Source: Martelella radicis (lineage in GTDB: Bacteria; Pseudomonadota; Alphaproteobacteria; Rhizobiales; Rhizobiaceae). Taken from it: a stretch of 64,000 bases of DNA. The translations under genes and the position numbers were made by a program. Numbering within the stretch: position 1 is the stretch's first letter; each line of letters begins with the position of its first letter. The notes under the pieces were generated by a model that saw only the letters and a program-made list of their open reading frames with translations, was not told the origin of the DNA and did not search any database. Location: assembly GCF_014196625.1 (NCBI RefSeq), contig NZ_JACIDZ010000003.1:248001-312000 (forward strand), in the 5' to 3' direction. Of this stretch, positions 33,863 to 42,400 are shown piece after piece.

Positions 33863-34041
33863 TTGCTAACGCGAAAATGACAGATGACGGGAAAGCAGCT
33901 TGCGGGGGGCTGGTGTTGGAGAATGCGCGTTATACACTGATTTTAATAGATGATTCGAAATGGAGCCCGGCACGTGCGTCGCGGGGAGGCTGGTCAGGCG
34001 ATTGGCCGGAGCCGGCGACGGGTGAACGGAAAAGGTGGTTT

Positions 34042-34542
34042 ATGGGTCTTGGTCTTTTGGAAATTGAACGTCTGAACAATCCGGTCGACATGATCGAGTT
34101 CGTGGCTTCCACGAATGACTGGAGTTTCGAGCGTTCCGGCGAGGACGAGATCGCGATGACGGTCGGCGGCCGTTGGGCTGACTATCACGTCTCCTTCTCG
34201 TGGATGAGCCAGCACGAGGCGCTGCACCTTGCCTGTGCCTTCGACCTGCGCGTGCCTGACCACCGGACGACCGAGCTTGTGCGCCTGCTGTCGCGCGTCA
34301 ATTCCCAGGTCCTGATGGGGCATTTCGACTTTTGGCCTCACGAGAATGTAGTGGTTTTCCGTCACTCGCTGCTTCTGGCAGGCGGCGCAGAGCCGACTAA
34401 TCAGCAGGTCGAGGGCACGCTTTCCAACGGGCTCGATGCGTGCGAGAACTATTTTCAGGCCTTTCAGTTCGTCGTCTGGTCCGGCATGTCGGCGGAAGAC
34501 GCGATGAAGGCAGTGTTGTTCGAAACGGTTGGAGAGGCCTGA
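34042..34542 (+). CDS. YbjN domain-containing protein
   Basis: A 166-aa protein of the YbjN family, whose fold resembles type III secretion chaperones; in E. coli YbjN affects motility and stress phenotypes. Seen: ERLNNPVDMIEFVASTNDWSFERSGEDEIAM, WADYHVSFSWM and GHFDFWPHENVVVFRHSLLL, typical of rhizobial members. ATG at 34042 (MGLGLLEIERLN) with AAAAGGTGG before it matches family length; 65 earlier in-frame codons are not family-like. It is followed by proC after 1 nt, so it is co-transcribed with proC and csaA. The upstream region has repeated GANTC sites. Confidence 0.88.
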   Translation: MGLGLLEIERLNNPVDMIEFVASTNDWSFERSGEDEIAMTVGGRWADYHVSFSWMSQHEALHLACAFDLRVPDHRTTELVRLLSRVNSQVLMGHFDFWPHENVVVFRHSLLLAGGAEPTNQQVEGTLSNGLDACENYFQAFQFVVWSGMSAEDAMKAVLFETVGEA

Positions 34543-34543
34543 T

Positions 34544-35365
34544 ATGGCAGACCTCAGCGAAATCGAGGGGCTGGTTCTCGTGGGAGCCGGCAATATGGGC
34601 GGCGCGATGCTTTCGGGCTGGGTCGCAGGCGGGGTTCGCCGCGAGGCGATCACCGTGATCGATCCAAACCCTTCCAACAGCATCAAGAGCCTTCTGGACC
34701 GCAGCGGTATCCGCCATCATGTGGCGCCCCCGGACAATATCAAGGCCAAAATACTGGTTCTCGCCGTCAAGCCGCAGGTCATGTATGCCGTGCTCGACAC
34801 GCTGGCGCCGGTGATTGACGAGGACACGCTGGTCATCTCCGTCGCCGCCGGAAAGACGCTTTCCTATTTCGAGGAGCGGCTCGGCAAGCTGGCGATGATC
34901 CGCACGATTCCCAACACGCCTTCCATGGTTGGCCGCGGCGTCATCGGCGCCTTCGCCAACGGCCTTGTCAGCGAACCGGCGCGCGAAGAGGCGGATATGC
35001 TTCTTTCGGCTGTCGGCCAGGTCGAATGGGTCGAGAAGGAAGCCGACATCGACGCCGTCACCGCGATCTCCGGCAGCGGGCCGGCCTATGCCTTCTATCT
35101 GGTGGAATGCATGGCGGAAGCCGGTCGCAAGCTCGGGCTTGACGAGGATCTTGCCATGCGGCTTGCGCGCGGCACGGTGATCGGCGCGGGCGCGCTGATG
35201 GACGGCTCGAAGGATGATGCCGGAACGCTGCGCAAGAATGTCACGTCGCCCGGCGGCACGACGGCGGCAGCGCTTGAGCACCTGATGGCCGAGGACGGTC
35301 TTCAGCCGGTCTTCGACCGGGCGCTTGAGGCCGCCTGCAAACGATCGCGCGAACTGGCGGGCTGA
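34544..35365 (+). CDS. proC: Pyrroline-5-carboxylate reductase
   Basis: A 273-aa NAD(P)H-dependent enzyme making L-proline from pyrroline-5-carboxylate. Seen: the dinucleotide fold LVLVGAGNMGGAMLSGW (residues 8-24), LAVKPQVMYAVL, SVAAGKTL, RTIPNTPSMVGRG and the C-terminal AISGSGPAYAFYLVECMAEAG with TVIGAGALM and VTSPGGTTAAALEHL. ATG at 34544 has GGAGAGG 5 nt before it. Lies between ybjN and csaA with 1-nt and 0-nt gaps; tight coupling of all three. Confidence 0.95.
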   Translation: MADLSEIEGLVLVGAGNMGGAMLSGWVAGGVRREAITVIDPNPSNSIKSLLDRSGIRHHVAPPDNIKAKILVLAVKPQVMYAVLDTLAPVIDEDTLVISVAAGKTLSYFEERLGKLAMIRTIPNTPSMVGRGVIGAFANGLVSEPAREEADMLLSAVGQVEWVEKEADIDAVTAISGSGPAYAFYLVECMAEAGRKLGLDEDLAMRLARGTVIGAGALMDGSKDDAGTLRKNVTSPGGTTAAALEHLMAEDGLQPVFDRALEAACKRSRELAG

Positions 35366-35707
35366 ATGACGGACGAGATCACCTTTGACGATTTCCTGAA
35401 GGTCGACATCCGCGCCGGCACCATCATCGAGGCGGAGACCTTTCCGCAGGCCCGCAAGCCGGCCTACAAGCTGAAGATCGATTTCGGCCCTGATATCGGC
35501 GTGAAAAAGTCCTCTGCTCAGATCACCGTGCATTATACCCCCGAAACCCTTGTCGGTCGGCAGGTGATGGCGGTTGTCAACTTCCCGCCGCGCCAGATCG
35601 GCCCCTTCCGCTCGGAAGTGCTGACGCTCGGCATGGCCGACGAAAATGGCGATGTCATTCTTGCGTCAATCGACAAGCCGGTCGAAAACGGCGCGAAGCT
35701 TCACTGA
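35366..35707 (+). CDS. csaA: CsaA-type tRNA-binding protein
   Basis: A 113-aa dimeric OB-fold protein of the CsaA family (EMAP-II-like tRNA-binding domain), reported to bind tRNA and to assist protein export in Bacillus. Seen: FDDFLKVDIRAGTIIEAETFPQARKPAYKLKIDFG at the N-terminus, SSAQITVHYTPETLVGRQVMAVVNFPPRQIGPFRSEVLTLG and a short C-terminus. The ATG directly follows the proC stop. Whether it acts as chaperone here is unknown. Confidence 0.9.
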   Translation: MTDEITFDDFLKVDIRAGTIIEAETFPQARKPAYKLKIDFGPDIGVKKSSAQITVHYTPETLVGRQVMAVVNFPPRQIGPFRSEVLTLGMADENGDVILASIDKPVENGAKLH

Positions 35708-35712
35708 ACAAG

Positions 35713-37152
35713 TCAGCATGGAATGTGGATGGTTGCCCTGAGCCCGCCAAGCGGGCTTTCCGACAACACCACATTGCCGCCATGTCCGCGCGCGATGTCG
35801 CGGGCAATGGCAAGGCCAAGACCTGTACCGGAAGAATCGAGGTTGCGGGCATTGTCGAGCCTCAGGAACGGCTTGAACACTTCCTCGCGCATGTCCGGAG
35901 CAATGCCCGGCCCGTCATCGTCAAAGGAGATCGTCAGCCATTTATCGCCGTGCTCGGCGGTGATTTCGAGCCGGTTTGCGTGGCGCTTGGCGTTTGAAGC
36001 CAGGTTGGCGACGAGCCGTGCGAAGGCATTGGGCCGCACCGTCACCGCATCATCGCCGACGATGACATAATGCAGTGATTTGCCGGAAAGCTCGAAATCC
36101 TCCTGCTGGCGCCTGAACAGTGCCGAAAGGCTTGCCGTTCCGGTGATCTCCTCGGCGTCGCCGCGGGCAAAATCGATATAGCCCTCCAGCATCTTCTGCA
36201 TCTCTTCGATATCCTGATTGAGCGCTTCGACCTCGGGACTGTCGCCGATCAGGGCGAGTTGCAGCTTGAACCGCGTCAGAATGGTGCGCAGATCGTGGCT
36301 GACGCCATTCAGCATGGTGGTGCGCTGCTCGATCTGGCGCTCGATGCGTTCGCGCATCAGGATGAAGGCGAGACCGGCGCGGCGGATTTCGATCGCCCCG
36401 CGCGGGGTGAAGGGGCGCGACGAGCGGTTGCCCTTGCCGAAATCCTCGGCTGCCTGTGTCAGTCTGAGGATCGGGCGGATCTGCCCGCGCAGGAAAAGCG
36501 TGGCAATGCCGATCAGCACCAGCGAAGTGCCGACCATCCACAGGATGAAGATATGCGTGTTCGACGCATAGGTCATCGAGCGGCGGGCGAAGATCCGCAA
36601 AATGCCATCATCGAGCTTGATGCGGATCTCGACGAAGCGCGAGTCGCCAAGCGTATCGATCCAGAAGGGGCGGCCGATCTTGGCCGAAATCAGCTCGGCC
36701 AAGACCTGGTCCAGAAGCCCGAAGAAAGGCTTGGGCAGGGGCGGGGGCAGCTTGCCGCCAGGCTCGATCGCAACCCGGAGGCCCATATCGCGGGCTGCAA
36801 TCGAGATGATCTCGTCCTGATAATCGGTATCGGTCGTTTCGATAAGGTCGATGATGGCGGCGATATCGCCGGTCACCGCATCGGCGAGGCGATGGGTGAC
36901 CATCTGCCAGTGACGCTCCATGAAGACCGTGGCGACGACGGCCTGCAGCAGCAGCATCGGAATGATGATGATCAACAGCGAGCGGGCGAACAGGCCGCGC
37001 GGCAGCCGGTGATGCGTCCATCGGGCCACCGTCTTGTAGGCGTAGTAAAGGTGACGCAGACCGGGAAGCCTGACAACGGTGCGAAAGGCCCTGCGCAGAC
37101 CGTCGGCGACAGTCTCGCAAATATCCGTCAGACTTTGTCCGAGGTGTCTCAA
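35713..37152 (-). CDS. EnvZ-like sensor histidine kinase
   Basis: A 479-aa membrane kinase. Two membrane helices (about residues 57-77 and 205-225) flank a periplasmic domain of about 120 residues. Then come a HAMP linker, the H-box GVSHDLRTILTRFKLQ and N, G1 and G2 boxes (NLASNAKRHA, DDGPGI, GTGLGLAIARDI). The H-box has Ile where most kinases have Pro (HDLRTPL), a difference to note. The frame begins at a TTG with no clear ribosome site, 6 nt after the regulator stop; start uncertain. Forms an operon with the OmpR-type regulator and MarR gene upstream. Confidence 0.88.
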   Translation of the reverse strand: MRHLGQSLTDICETVADGLRRAFRTVVRLPGLRHLYYAYKTVARWTHHRLPRGLFARSLLIIIIPMLLLQAVVATVFMERHWQMVTHRLADAVTGDIAAIIDLIETTDTDYQDEIISIAARDMGLRVAIEPGGKLPPPLPKPFFGLLDQVLAELISAKIGRPFWIDTLGDSRFVEIRIKLDDGILRIFARRSMTYASNTHIFILWMVGTSLVLIGIATLFLRGQIRPILRLTQAAEDFGKGNRSSRPFTPRGAIEIRRAGLAFILMRERIERQIEQRTTMLNGVSHDLRTILTRFKLQLALIGDSPEVEALNQDIEEMQKMLEGYIDFARGDAEEITGTASLSALFRRQQEDFELSGKSLHYVIVGDDAVTVRPNAFARLVANLASNAKRHANRLEITAEHGDKWLTISFDDDGPGIAPDMREEVFKPFLRLDNARNLDSSGTGLGLAIARDIARGHGGNVVLSESPLGGLRATIHIPC

Positions 37153-37158
37153 GGCCAG

Positions 37159-37854
37159 CTAGTCCCGGTTCAGCCGATAGCCGATGCCGCGCACCGTCTG
37201 CAGGTAGCGCGGATTGGCCGGATCGCTCTCGATCTTGCGCCTCAGCCGGTTGATCTGCACGTCGATCGTTCGTTCGTTGATCTCGGCATCGGAACTGACG
37301 AGGTCGTAGCGCGCAACGGTCTCGCCCGCCTTTTCCGCCAGCATCGACATGATGTCCTGTTCCCGCTCGGTGAGGCGGATCGGCGTTGCGCCCATCTTCA
37401 ACTCGCGGCGGGCAAGCGAAAACGTGTAGGGACCGAACATGATCTGCTCGATCGCCGGCGTCTTCGGCCCCTGGGACCGGCGCAGGATGTTGCTGATTCT
37501 GAGCAGAAGTTCGCGCGGCTCGAACGGCTTGGCGAGATAGTCGTCCGCGCCGGCCTCCAACCCTTCGATCCGGGCGTCGGCCTCGGCCTTGGCGGTCAGA
37601 AGCAGGACCGGGATCGGCCGAAGCTGGCTCAGATCTCGGGTCAGCGACACGCCGTCTTCGCCGGGCATCATCACGTCCAGAACAAGAAGGTCGAAATCGA
37701 GGCCCTCGAGCTTGCGGCGCGCTTCGCCAGCGTCGCCGGCGGTCGAGACCCGGTAGCCCTGTTCGCCGAGATAGCGCTTCAGAAGCGTACGGATGCGGGT
37801 GTCGTCGTCGACGATCAGAAGGTGAGGCGCGTCGTCTGCGATTTCCCTGGTCAT
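37159..37854 (-). CDS. OmpR-family response regulator (PetR-like)
   Basis: A 231-aa regulator: receiver domain with LLIVDDDTRIRTLLKRYL, phosphoacceptor LVLDVMMPGEDG (Asp about residue 60), LLLTAKAEADARIEG and ADDYLAKPFEPREL, followed by a winged-helix DNA-binding domain with LTEREQDIMSMLAE and RTIDVQINRLRRKIE. It lies between a MarR gene (4-nt ATGA overlap) and a histidine kinase. MarR plus OmpR adjacency resembles petP-petR of Rhodobacter capsulatus, needed there for cytochrome bc1 expression. A role in controlling petABC of this window is inference. Confidence 0.92.
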   Translation of the reverse strand: MTREIADDAPHLLIVDDDTRIRTLLKRYLGEQGYRVSTAGDAGEARRKLEGLDFDLLVLDVMMPGEDGVSLTRDLSQLRPIPVLLLTAKAEADARIEGLEAGADDYLAKPFEPRELLLRISNILRRSQGPKTPAIEQIMFGPYTFSLARRELKMGATPIRLTEREQDIMSMLAEKAGETVARYDLVSSDAEINERTIDVQINRLRRKIESDPANPRYLQTVRGIGYRLNRD

Positions 37855-38375
37855 GGCTCTTTTCCGTCATTGGCTGAGAGCAGGGCGCCGCAAAACGCGG
37901 TCGGGTCGTCATTGCACATCCGCGACAGGAAGTCTTTCACGGCCGCCCGCTCGCTCTCCCCGAGGCCGCTGAAAGCCTTCGCAATGCGTTCCAACTGTGG
38001 GGCAAGAAGCTGCTGGCGCAGGTCCTCTCCCTTTTGCGAAAGAAACAGGCGACGCTGGCGGCGATCTTCGGGTCCGGTGGTCTGGCGCACATAGCCCGCG
38101 TCGATCAGTTGCTTGAGCACCCGAGCGAGGCTCTGCTTGGTAATGCCCAGCGTATCGAGCAAGTCGGCGACGCTCATGCCGGGGCGGCTGCCGACGAAAT
38201 GGACCACGCGGTGGTGGGCGCGGCCAAAGCCGATGTCTTGCAGGATTGCATCCGGATCGGAAATGAAATCGCGGTAGGCAAAAAACAGCAGCTCGACGAT
38301 CTCGAATTCCGCCTGACCGTCATCGCGGACCGGATCGGCCAGATTGTCGCTTCTCATCGCTTCACTCTTGGGCAC
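37851..38375 (-). CDS. MarR-family regulator (PetP-like)
   Basis: A 174-aa winged-helix regulator. The MarR core includes VADLLDTLGITKQSLARVLKQLIDAGYVRQTTGPEDRRQRRLFLS (recognition helix and wing). The C-terminal helices form the dimer interface. The GTG at 38375 has AAGG 5 nt upstream; an internal ATG at 38357 is an alternative. It is the first gene of a three-gene operon with an OmpR-type regulator and a histidine kinase, an order found across alphaproteobacteria. PetP of Rhodobacter is the best-known counterpart; the effector ligand is not known. Confidence 0.88.
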   Translation of the reverse strand: MPKSEAMRSDNLADPVRDDGQAEFEIVELLFFAYRDFISDPDAILQDIGFGRAHHRVVHFVGSRPGMSVADLLDTLGITKQSLARVLKQLIDAGYVRQTTGPEDRRQRRLFLSQKGEDLRQQLLAPQLERIAKAFSGLGESERAAVKDFLSRMCNDDPTAFCGALLSANDGKEP

Positions 38376-38535
38376 GAAAGCCTTGCATCCTTTCGCCGTT
38401 TCGCATGTCCCGTCAGGCTTGGGGGTTTTGCAATCAAATCAAGTCTGACATAGGTGTTGCATTAGGTTTAGTGCGGTTCACCACGAAATGGAAGCCGCAG
38501 CGGCGGATCGGAAAAACGGGAGACATTTTCACACC

Positions 38536-39183
38536 ATGGCACAGCTTCAGGCCGGGATCATTCCCGTCACACCCTTGCAGCAGAACTGCACCGTGATGTT
38601 CGACCTGGAAAGTCGGGAAGGTGTCCTGGTCGATCCGGGCGGGGACGCCGAAGTCATCATCCAGACGATCGAGGAAAACGGCATCAAGCTGCAGGCGATC
38701 TGGCTGACGCACGGCCATCTCGACCACGCTGGCGGCGCGATGGAGATGAAGGAGCAGCTCGGGCTCGAAATCATCGGCCCGCACGAAGACGACAAGCCGA
38801 TCCTAGAGACGATCGAACAGAGCGCGGAGCGCTTCGGCATGACCGGCATGGTCCGCAACGCCTATCCCGACCGGTTCCTTACGGAGGGCGAGACGCTAAG
38901 CTTCGGCGAGCATGAATTCGAGGTGTTCCATACGCCCGGCCATTCGCCGGGCCATGTGATCTTCTTCAACCGCCGCCAGAAATTCGCCCATGTCGGCGAT
39001 GTGCTGTTTCACGGTTCGATCGGCCGCACCGACCTGCCGGGCGGCGATCACCAGACATTGCTGAATTCGATCCGCACCAAGCTTCTGCCGCTCGGTGACG
39101 ATGTCGGCTTCATCTGCGGCCACGGGCCGGGCGGGCGCATCGGCGAGGAGCGGCGCACCAATCCGTTCATTCAGGGGCTATGA
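38536..39183 (+). CDS. MBL-fold hydrolase, glyoxalase II-like (YcbL type)
   Basis: A 215-aa metallo-beta-lactamase-fold enzyme. The zinc motif THGHLDHAGG is at about residues 56-65, with further ligands in HTPGHSPGHVIF, HVGDVLFHGSIGRTDLPGG and the C-terminal FICGHGPGG. The start MAQLQAGIIPVTPLQQNCTV is the family norm. YcbL-type members hydrolyse S-lactoylglutathione or related thioesters; the exact substrate is not fixed by sequence. Convergent with purN, 9 nt between stops. Confidence 0.9.
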   Translation: MAQLQAGIIPVTPLQQNCTVMFDLESREGVLVDPGGDAEVIIQTIEENGIKLQAIWLTHGHLDHAGGAMEMKEQLGLEIIGPHEDDKPILETIEQSAERFGMTGMVRNAYPDRFLTEGETLSFGEHEFEVFHTPGHSPGHVIFFNRRQKFAHVGDVLFHGSIGRTDLPGGDHQTLLNSIRTKLLPLGDDVGFICGHGPGGRIGEERRTNPFIQGL

Positions 39184-39192
39184 GAGGGCCTG

Positions 39193-39843
39193 CTAGCCCG
39201 CAACGATCGTCTGGTCTCGGCCAAAACCGGCATCACCGGAAAACACGGCTTCGCCGGCTTCCATCAGCACATCTCCTGCCGCCAATCGGCTGAGCGCGGT
39301 CGGATAGAGCCGGTGCTCGACAGTCAGGATGCGCGCGGCGAGGCTTTCCGCATCATCGCCGGGCAGAATCGGCACGGCGGCCTGTCCGATGATCGGACCC
39401 TCATCCATGCCTTCGGTGACGAAATGAACCGTGCAGCCTGCAAGCCGCATGCCGGCGTCGATGGCGCGCTGGTGGGTATTGAGGCCCGGAAAAAGCGGCA
39501 GCAGCGAGGGGTGGATATTGATGATCCGCCCTTCATAGGCGCGAATGAAATCGGCGGAGAGCAACCGCATGAAACCGGCAAGGCAGATGAAATCCGGCTC
39601 TATGTCTGCGAGCAGATCCAGCATGGCCCGCTCATGCGCGGCCTTGCCGTCATAATCCTTGCGGGCAAGCGCATAGGCCGGAATGCCGAGCGCGCGGGCC
39701 TTGTCCAGCCCTTTCGCATCGGGCTTGTCGGAGATCACGGCGACGATTTCGGCCGGATAGTCATCCGCTTGCGCCGCCTCGGCGAGCCGCACCATGTTCG
39801 AGCCGCTTCCGGAGATGAAAACGGCGACGCGCTTCTTCGTCAT
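39193..39843 (-). CDS. purN: Phosphoribosylglycinamide formyltransferase
   Basis: A 216-aa enzyme transferring a formyl group from 10-formyl-tetrahydrofolate to GAR in purine synthesis. Seen: [19 protein letters not shown] for phosphate binding, [27 protein letters not shown] and the catalytic [21 protein letters not shown] with Asn-His, followed by [17 protein letters not shown] with the key Asp. Overlaps purM by 4 nt, so the two are translated together. Confidence 0.95.
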   Translation of the reverse strand: MTKKRVAVFISGSGSNMVRLAEAAQADDYPAEIVAVISDKPDAKGLDKARALGIPAYALARKDYDGKAAHERAMLDLLADIEPDFICLAGFMRLLSADFIRAYEGRIINIHPSLLPLFPGLNTHQRAIDAGMRLAGCTVHFVTEGMDEGPIIGQAAVPILPGDDAESLAARILTVEHRLYPTALSRLAAGDVLMEAGEAVFSGDAGFGRDQTIVAG

Positions 39844-40931
39844 AGGTTGATCATGCCCTTGTAGACCGTGCCGGCCATGTCTTCGCCGCGGGCAATGATG
39901 CGGCCGAGCGCGAAGGCCGTCTCGCCCTCGCGCGCCAGAACTTCGAGCACTGCGTCAAGGTCTTCCGGCTTGCACACGCCGATCATGCCGACGCCGCAGT
40001 TGAAGGTGCGCATCATTTCCGCAGGCGCGACGCCGCCGGCGCGCGCCAGCCAGGAGAAGACGGACGGCACGGTAATCGCCTCGAGGTCGATCTCGGCCGA
40101 CAAGGTCTTCGGCAGGACGCGCGGTATATTTTCCGGGAAGCCGCCGCCGGTGATATGGGCCAGCGCCTTCACCGCACCAGTCTCGCGGATGGCGGCAAGA
40201 AGCGGCTTCACATAGATGCGGGTCGGCTCAAGCAGAGCCTCGCCGAGCGTCTTGCCCGGGGCGAAGGGGGCGGGAGCCTGCCAGCCGAGCCCGTTCATCT
40301 CGGCAACGCGGCGAACCAGCGAAAAACCGTTGGAATGCACGCCGGAGGAGGCAAGGCCGAAGATCACATCGCCCTCCTCCAGATTTGCCGCCGGCAGAAG
40401 CGCGCCGCGTTCGGCCGCGCCCACGGCGAAACCCGCGAGGTCATAGTCGCCCTTGGCATACATGCCCGGCATTTCCGCCGTCTCGCCGCCGATCAGCGCG
40501 CAGCCGGCCTGGCGGCAGCCCTCGGCGATCCCCTCGACGATGGTCGCGCCCTCTTCCGGGTCGAGCGCGCCGGTGGCAAAGTAATCGAGGAAGAACAGTG
40601 GCTCCGCGCCCTGGACCACCAGATCGTTGACGCACATGGCGACCAGATCGATGCCGACCGTATCATGCTTGCCCGCCTCGATGGCGATCTTCAGCTTGGT
40701 GCCGACGCCGTCATTGGCGGCAACCAGGACCGGATCGGAAAAACCGGCGGCCTTCAGGTCGAACAACCCGCCGAAGCCGCCGATCTCGCTGTCGGCTCCG
40801 GGCCGGCGCGTCGATTTAACGGCAGGTTTGATCTTCTCGACCAGAAGATTGCCTGCATCGATATCGACGCCGGCATCGGAATAGGTCAGTCCGTTCTTGC
40901 GGGTTTCGCTCGTCTTACGGGGGTCGCTCAT
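39840..40931 (-). CDS. purM: Phosphoribosylformylglycinamidine cyclo-ligase
   Basis: A 363-aa AIR synthetase closing the imidazole ring in purine synthesis with ATP. Seen: [85 protein letters not shown] and [17 protein letters not shown]. The ATG at 40931 (MSDPRKTS) is preferred; 20 earlier codons run into the leader. First gene of purMN; the leader carries a hairpin at 40967-40991. Confidence 0.95.
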   Translation of the reverse strand: MSDPRKTSETRKNGLTYSDAGVDIDAGNLLVEKIKPAVKSTRRPGADSEIGGFGGLFDLKAAGFSDPVLVAANDGVGTKLKIAIEAGKHDTVGIDLVAMCVNDLVVQGAEPLFFLDYFATGALDPEEGATIVEGIAEGCRQAGCALIGGETAEMPGMYAKGDYDLAGFAVGAAERGALLPAANLEEGDVIFGLASSGVHSNGFSLVRRVAEMNGLGWQAPAPFAPGKTLGEALLEPTRIYVKPLLAAIRETGAVKALAHITGGGFPENIPRVLPKTLSAEIDLEAITVPSVFSWLARAGGVAPAEMMRTFNCGVGMIGVCKPEDLDAVLEVLAREGETAFALGRIIARGEDMAGTVYKGMINL

Positions 40932-41269
40932 GGGGCCAGTCCTCATGCCAATTCGAAACGAGGGCATTGCACGGGTCGTTGCCCGATGCAAGCGGCAAGG
41001 CCGGGCGCCCTTTGGGATATCGACAATAAAGCCAGTTGTTGAAGCCCGAAAGCAAGCTTCTCCGGGCGATTTGCGTCAGTGGATATCGGGGAGGGGATTG
41101 TTTCCCCCTATTCTTCGGCCTTGACGCTGCGGGCGCAATGCCCAACAAACAAAGCGCGCCGGTTATCCCCGAATTGTCCGAGACAGGGGGCGGCCGGACG
41201 AGGTTTGATCAACAGGACCGGCGTTCGCTTTCTCAGGAAGCGAGCATTGCCTGCGACGGAGTGTGGTGA
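40932..41269. other. Intergenic region between purM and the AI-2E transporter gene
   Basis: A 338-nt divergent promoter region. On the minus strand it holds a hairpin near the purM start (TTGCA-T-CGGG pairing CCCG-TGCAA, 40967-40991, one bulge). A 43-codon frame at 41138-41269 ends in TGA directly before the next ATG but lacks a ribosome site. No known riboswitch was recognised. Confidence 0.6.
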
Positions 41270-42397
41270 ATGACGAGACGCATCAGCGGCGCAGGCCTCA
41301 GAAGACAAGTGATTTTCTGGCTGTTGTTCGCAGCCTTCGTGGCGCTCTTTCTTTATGTGTTCCGCAGCATTCTGCTGCCGTTCGTGGCCGGCATGGCGCT
41401 TGCCTATTTCCTCGATCCGATCGCCGACCGACTTGAAAAGCTTGGTTTCAACCGGCTGTGGGCGACAACCACGATTATGCTGACCTTCCTGATCGTCGTG
41501 ATCGCCGTTCTTCTGCTCATCATCCCGCTACTCGTCGTGCAGGCCTCCGATGTGGTCCAGCAGTTCCCGAAATATATTGCGGCGCTGGAGCACTATGTGC
41601 AGACGACGCAGTTGAGCAAGCTGGTGGACTGGGCGAATGGCCAGCTGACCGATCTCAGCGAGAATGTCGGGAAGATGCTCTCAAGCGGCGCCTCCATCGC
41701 CGGCACGCTGTTCGGCAGCATCTGGAGCTCGTCGATGGCGGTGGTCAACGTCGTCTCCTTCGTGGTGCTGGCGCCGGTGATCGCCTTCTACCTGCTGCTC
41801 GACTGGGACCGGATGATCGCCAAGGTCGACCAGTGGATCCCGCGCGGCCAGGTTGACGACGTGCGCTATCTGGCGCGCGAGATCAACGCTGTGATCTCCG
41901 GTTTCGTGCGCGGGCAGGGCTCGCTCTGCCTGATCCTCGGCGTCTATTACGCCGTGGCGCTCAGCCTGGCGGGACTGAATTTCGGCGCGTTGATCGGGCT
42001 GTTTGCCGGTTTCGTCAGCTTCATCCCTTATCTTGGTTCCACCTCCGGCCTCGTCCTGTCCATGGGCGTGGCGATGTTTCAGTTCTGGCCCGATTTCTGG
42101 ATGATCGCGCTGGTCTTCGGTATCTATCTGTTCGGCCAGTTTCTCGAAGGCAATGTCCTGCAGCCGAAGCTTGTCGGCGGCAGCGTGCGGCTTCATCCGG
42201 TCTGGCTGATGTTTGCCCTGTTTGCCTTCAGCGTGCTGTTCGGCTTCGTCGGCCTGCTCGTCGCCGTGCCGGTTGCCGCCGCCGTCGGCGTTCTGGTGCG
42301 CTTTGCCATCGACCGCTATCTCACGAGCGATCTCTACTGGGACGGGATCGAGCACCATAGCGACGAACCGACGCCGGTGAAGGAAGAAGAAAGCTGA
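41270..42397 (+). CDS. AI-2E/PerM family membrane transporter
   Basis: A 375-aa inner-membrane protein of the AI-2 exporter (PerM/YdiK) superfamily. Eight or so helices are visible: a pair near the N-terminus (residues 10-80), an amphipathic middle region, then a cluster from 150 to 350. Conserved blocks are FVAGMALAYFLDPIADRLEKLG and FIPYLGSTSGLVLSMGVAMFQF with GNVLQPKLVGGSVRLHPVWLMFALFAF. Some members export autoinducer-2 or exchange ions; the substrate here is unknown. GGAG lies 8 nt before the ATG. hdaA follows after 3 nt. Confidence 0.88.
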   Translation: MTRRISGAGLRRQVIFWLLFAAFVALFLYVFRSILLPFVAGMALAYFLDPIADRLEKLGFNRLWATTTIMLTFLIVVIAVLLLIIPLLVVQASDVVQQFPKYIAALEHYVQTTQLSKLVDWANGQLTDLSENVGKMLSSGASIAGTLFGSIWSSSMAVVNVVSFVVLAPVIAFYLLLDWDRMIAKVDQWIPRGQVDDVRYLAREINAVISGFVRGQGSLCLILGVYYAVALSLAGLNFGALIGLFAGFVSFIPYLGSTSGLVLSMGVAMFQFWPDFWMIALVFGIYLFGQFLEGNVLQPKLVGGSVRLHPVWLMFALFAFSVLFGFVGLLVAVPVAAAVGVLVRFAIDRYLTSDLYWDGIEHHSDEPTPVKEEES

Positions 42398-42400
42398 GCC

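Larger units (their letters stand above)
33635..34041. other. Intergenic region between ubiK and ybjN
   Basis: A 407-nt stretch without a convincing gene. It holds the ubiK terminator, an 11-nt direct repeat with two GANTC sites (33831-33862), a third GANTC at 33952, and AT-rich promoter-like sequence. The ybjN frame stays open back to 33847, but that part has no family-like sequence. Confidence 0.7.

Noticed and set aside
33809-33868. Short frame MVKKGNSLNHLGLG... before ybjN
   Set aside because: No ribosome site; overlaps the direct repeat with GANTC sites and looks non-coding.
36259-38094. 611-codon plus-strand frame opposite the two-component operon
   Set aside because: Runs across three real minus-strand genes; product lacks recognisable domains.
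41138-41269. 43-codon frame ending directly at the ATG of the AI-2E transporter gene
   Set aside because: TGA-ATG junction is suggestive, but there is no ribosome site and the sequence is low-confidence.
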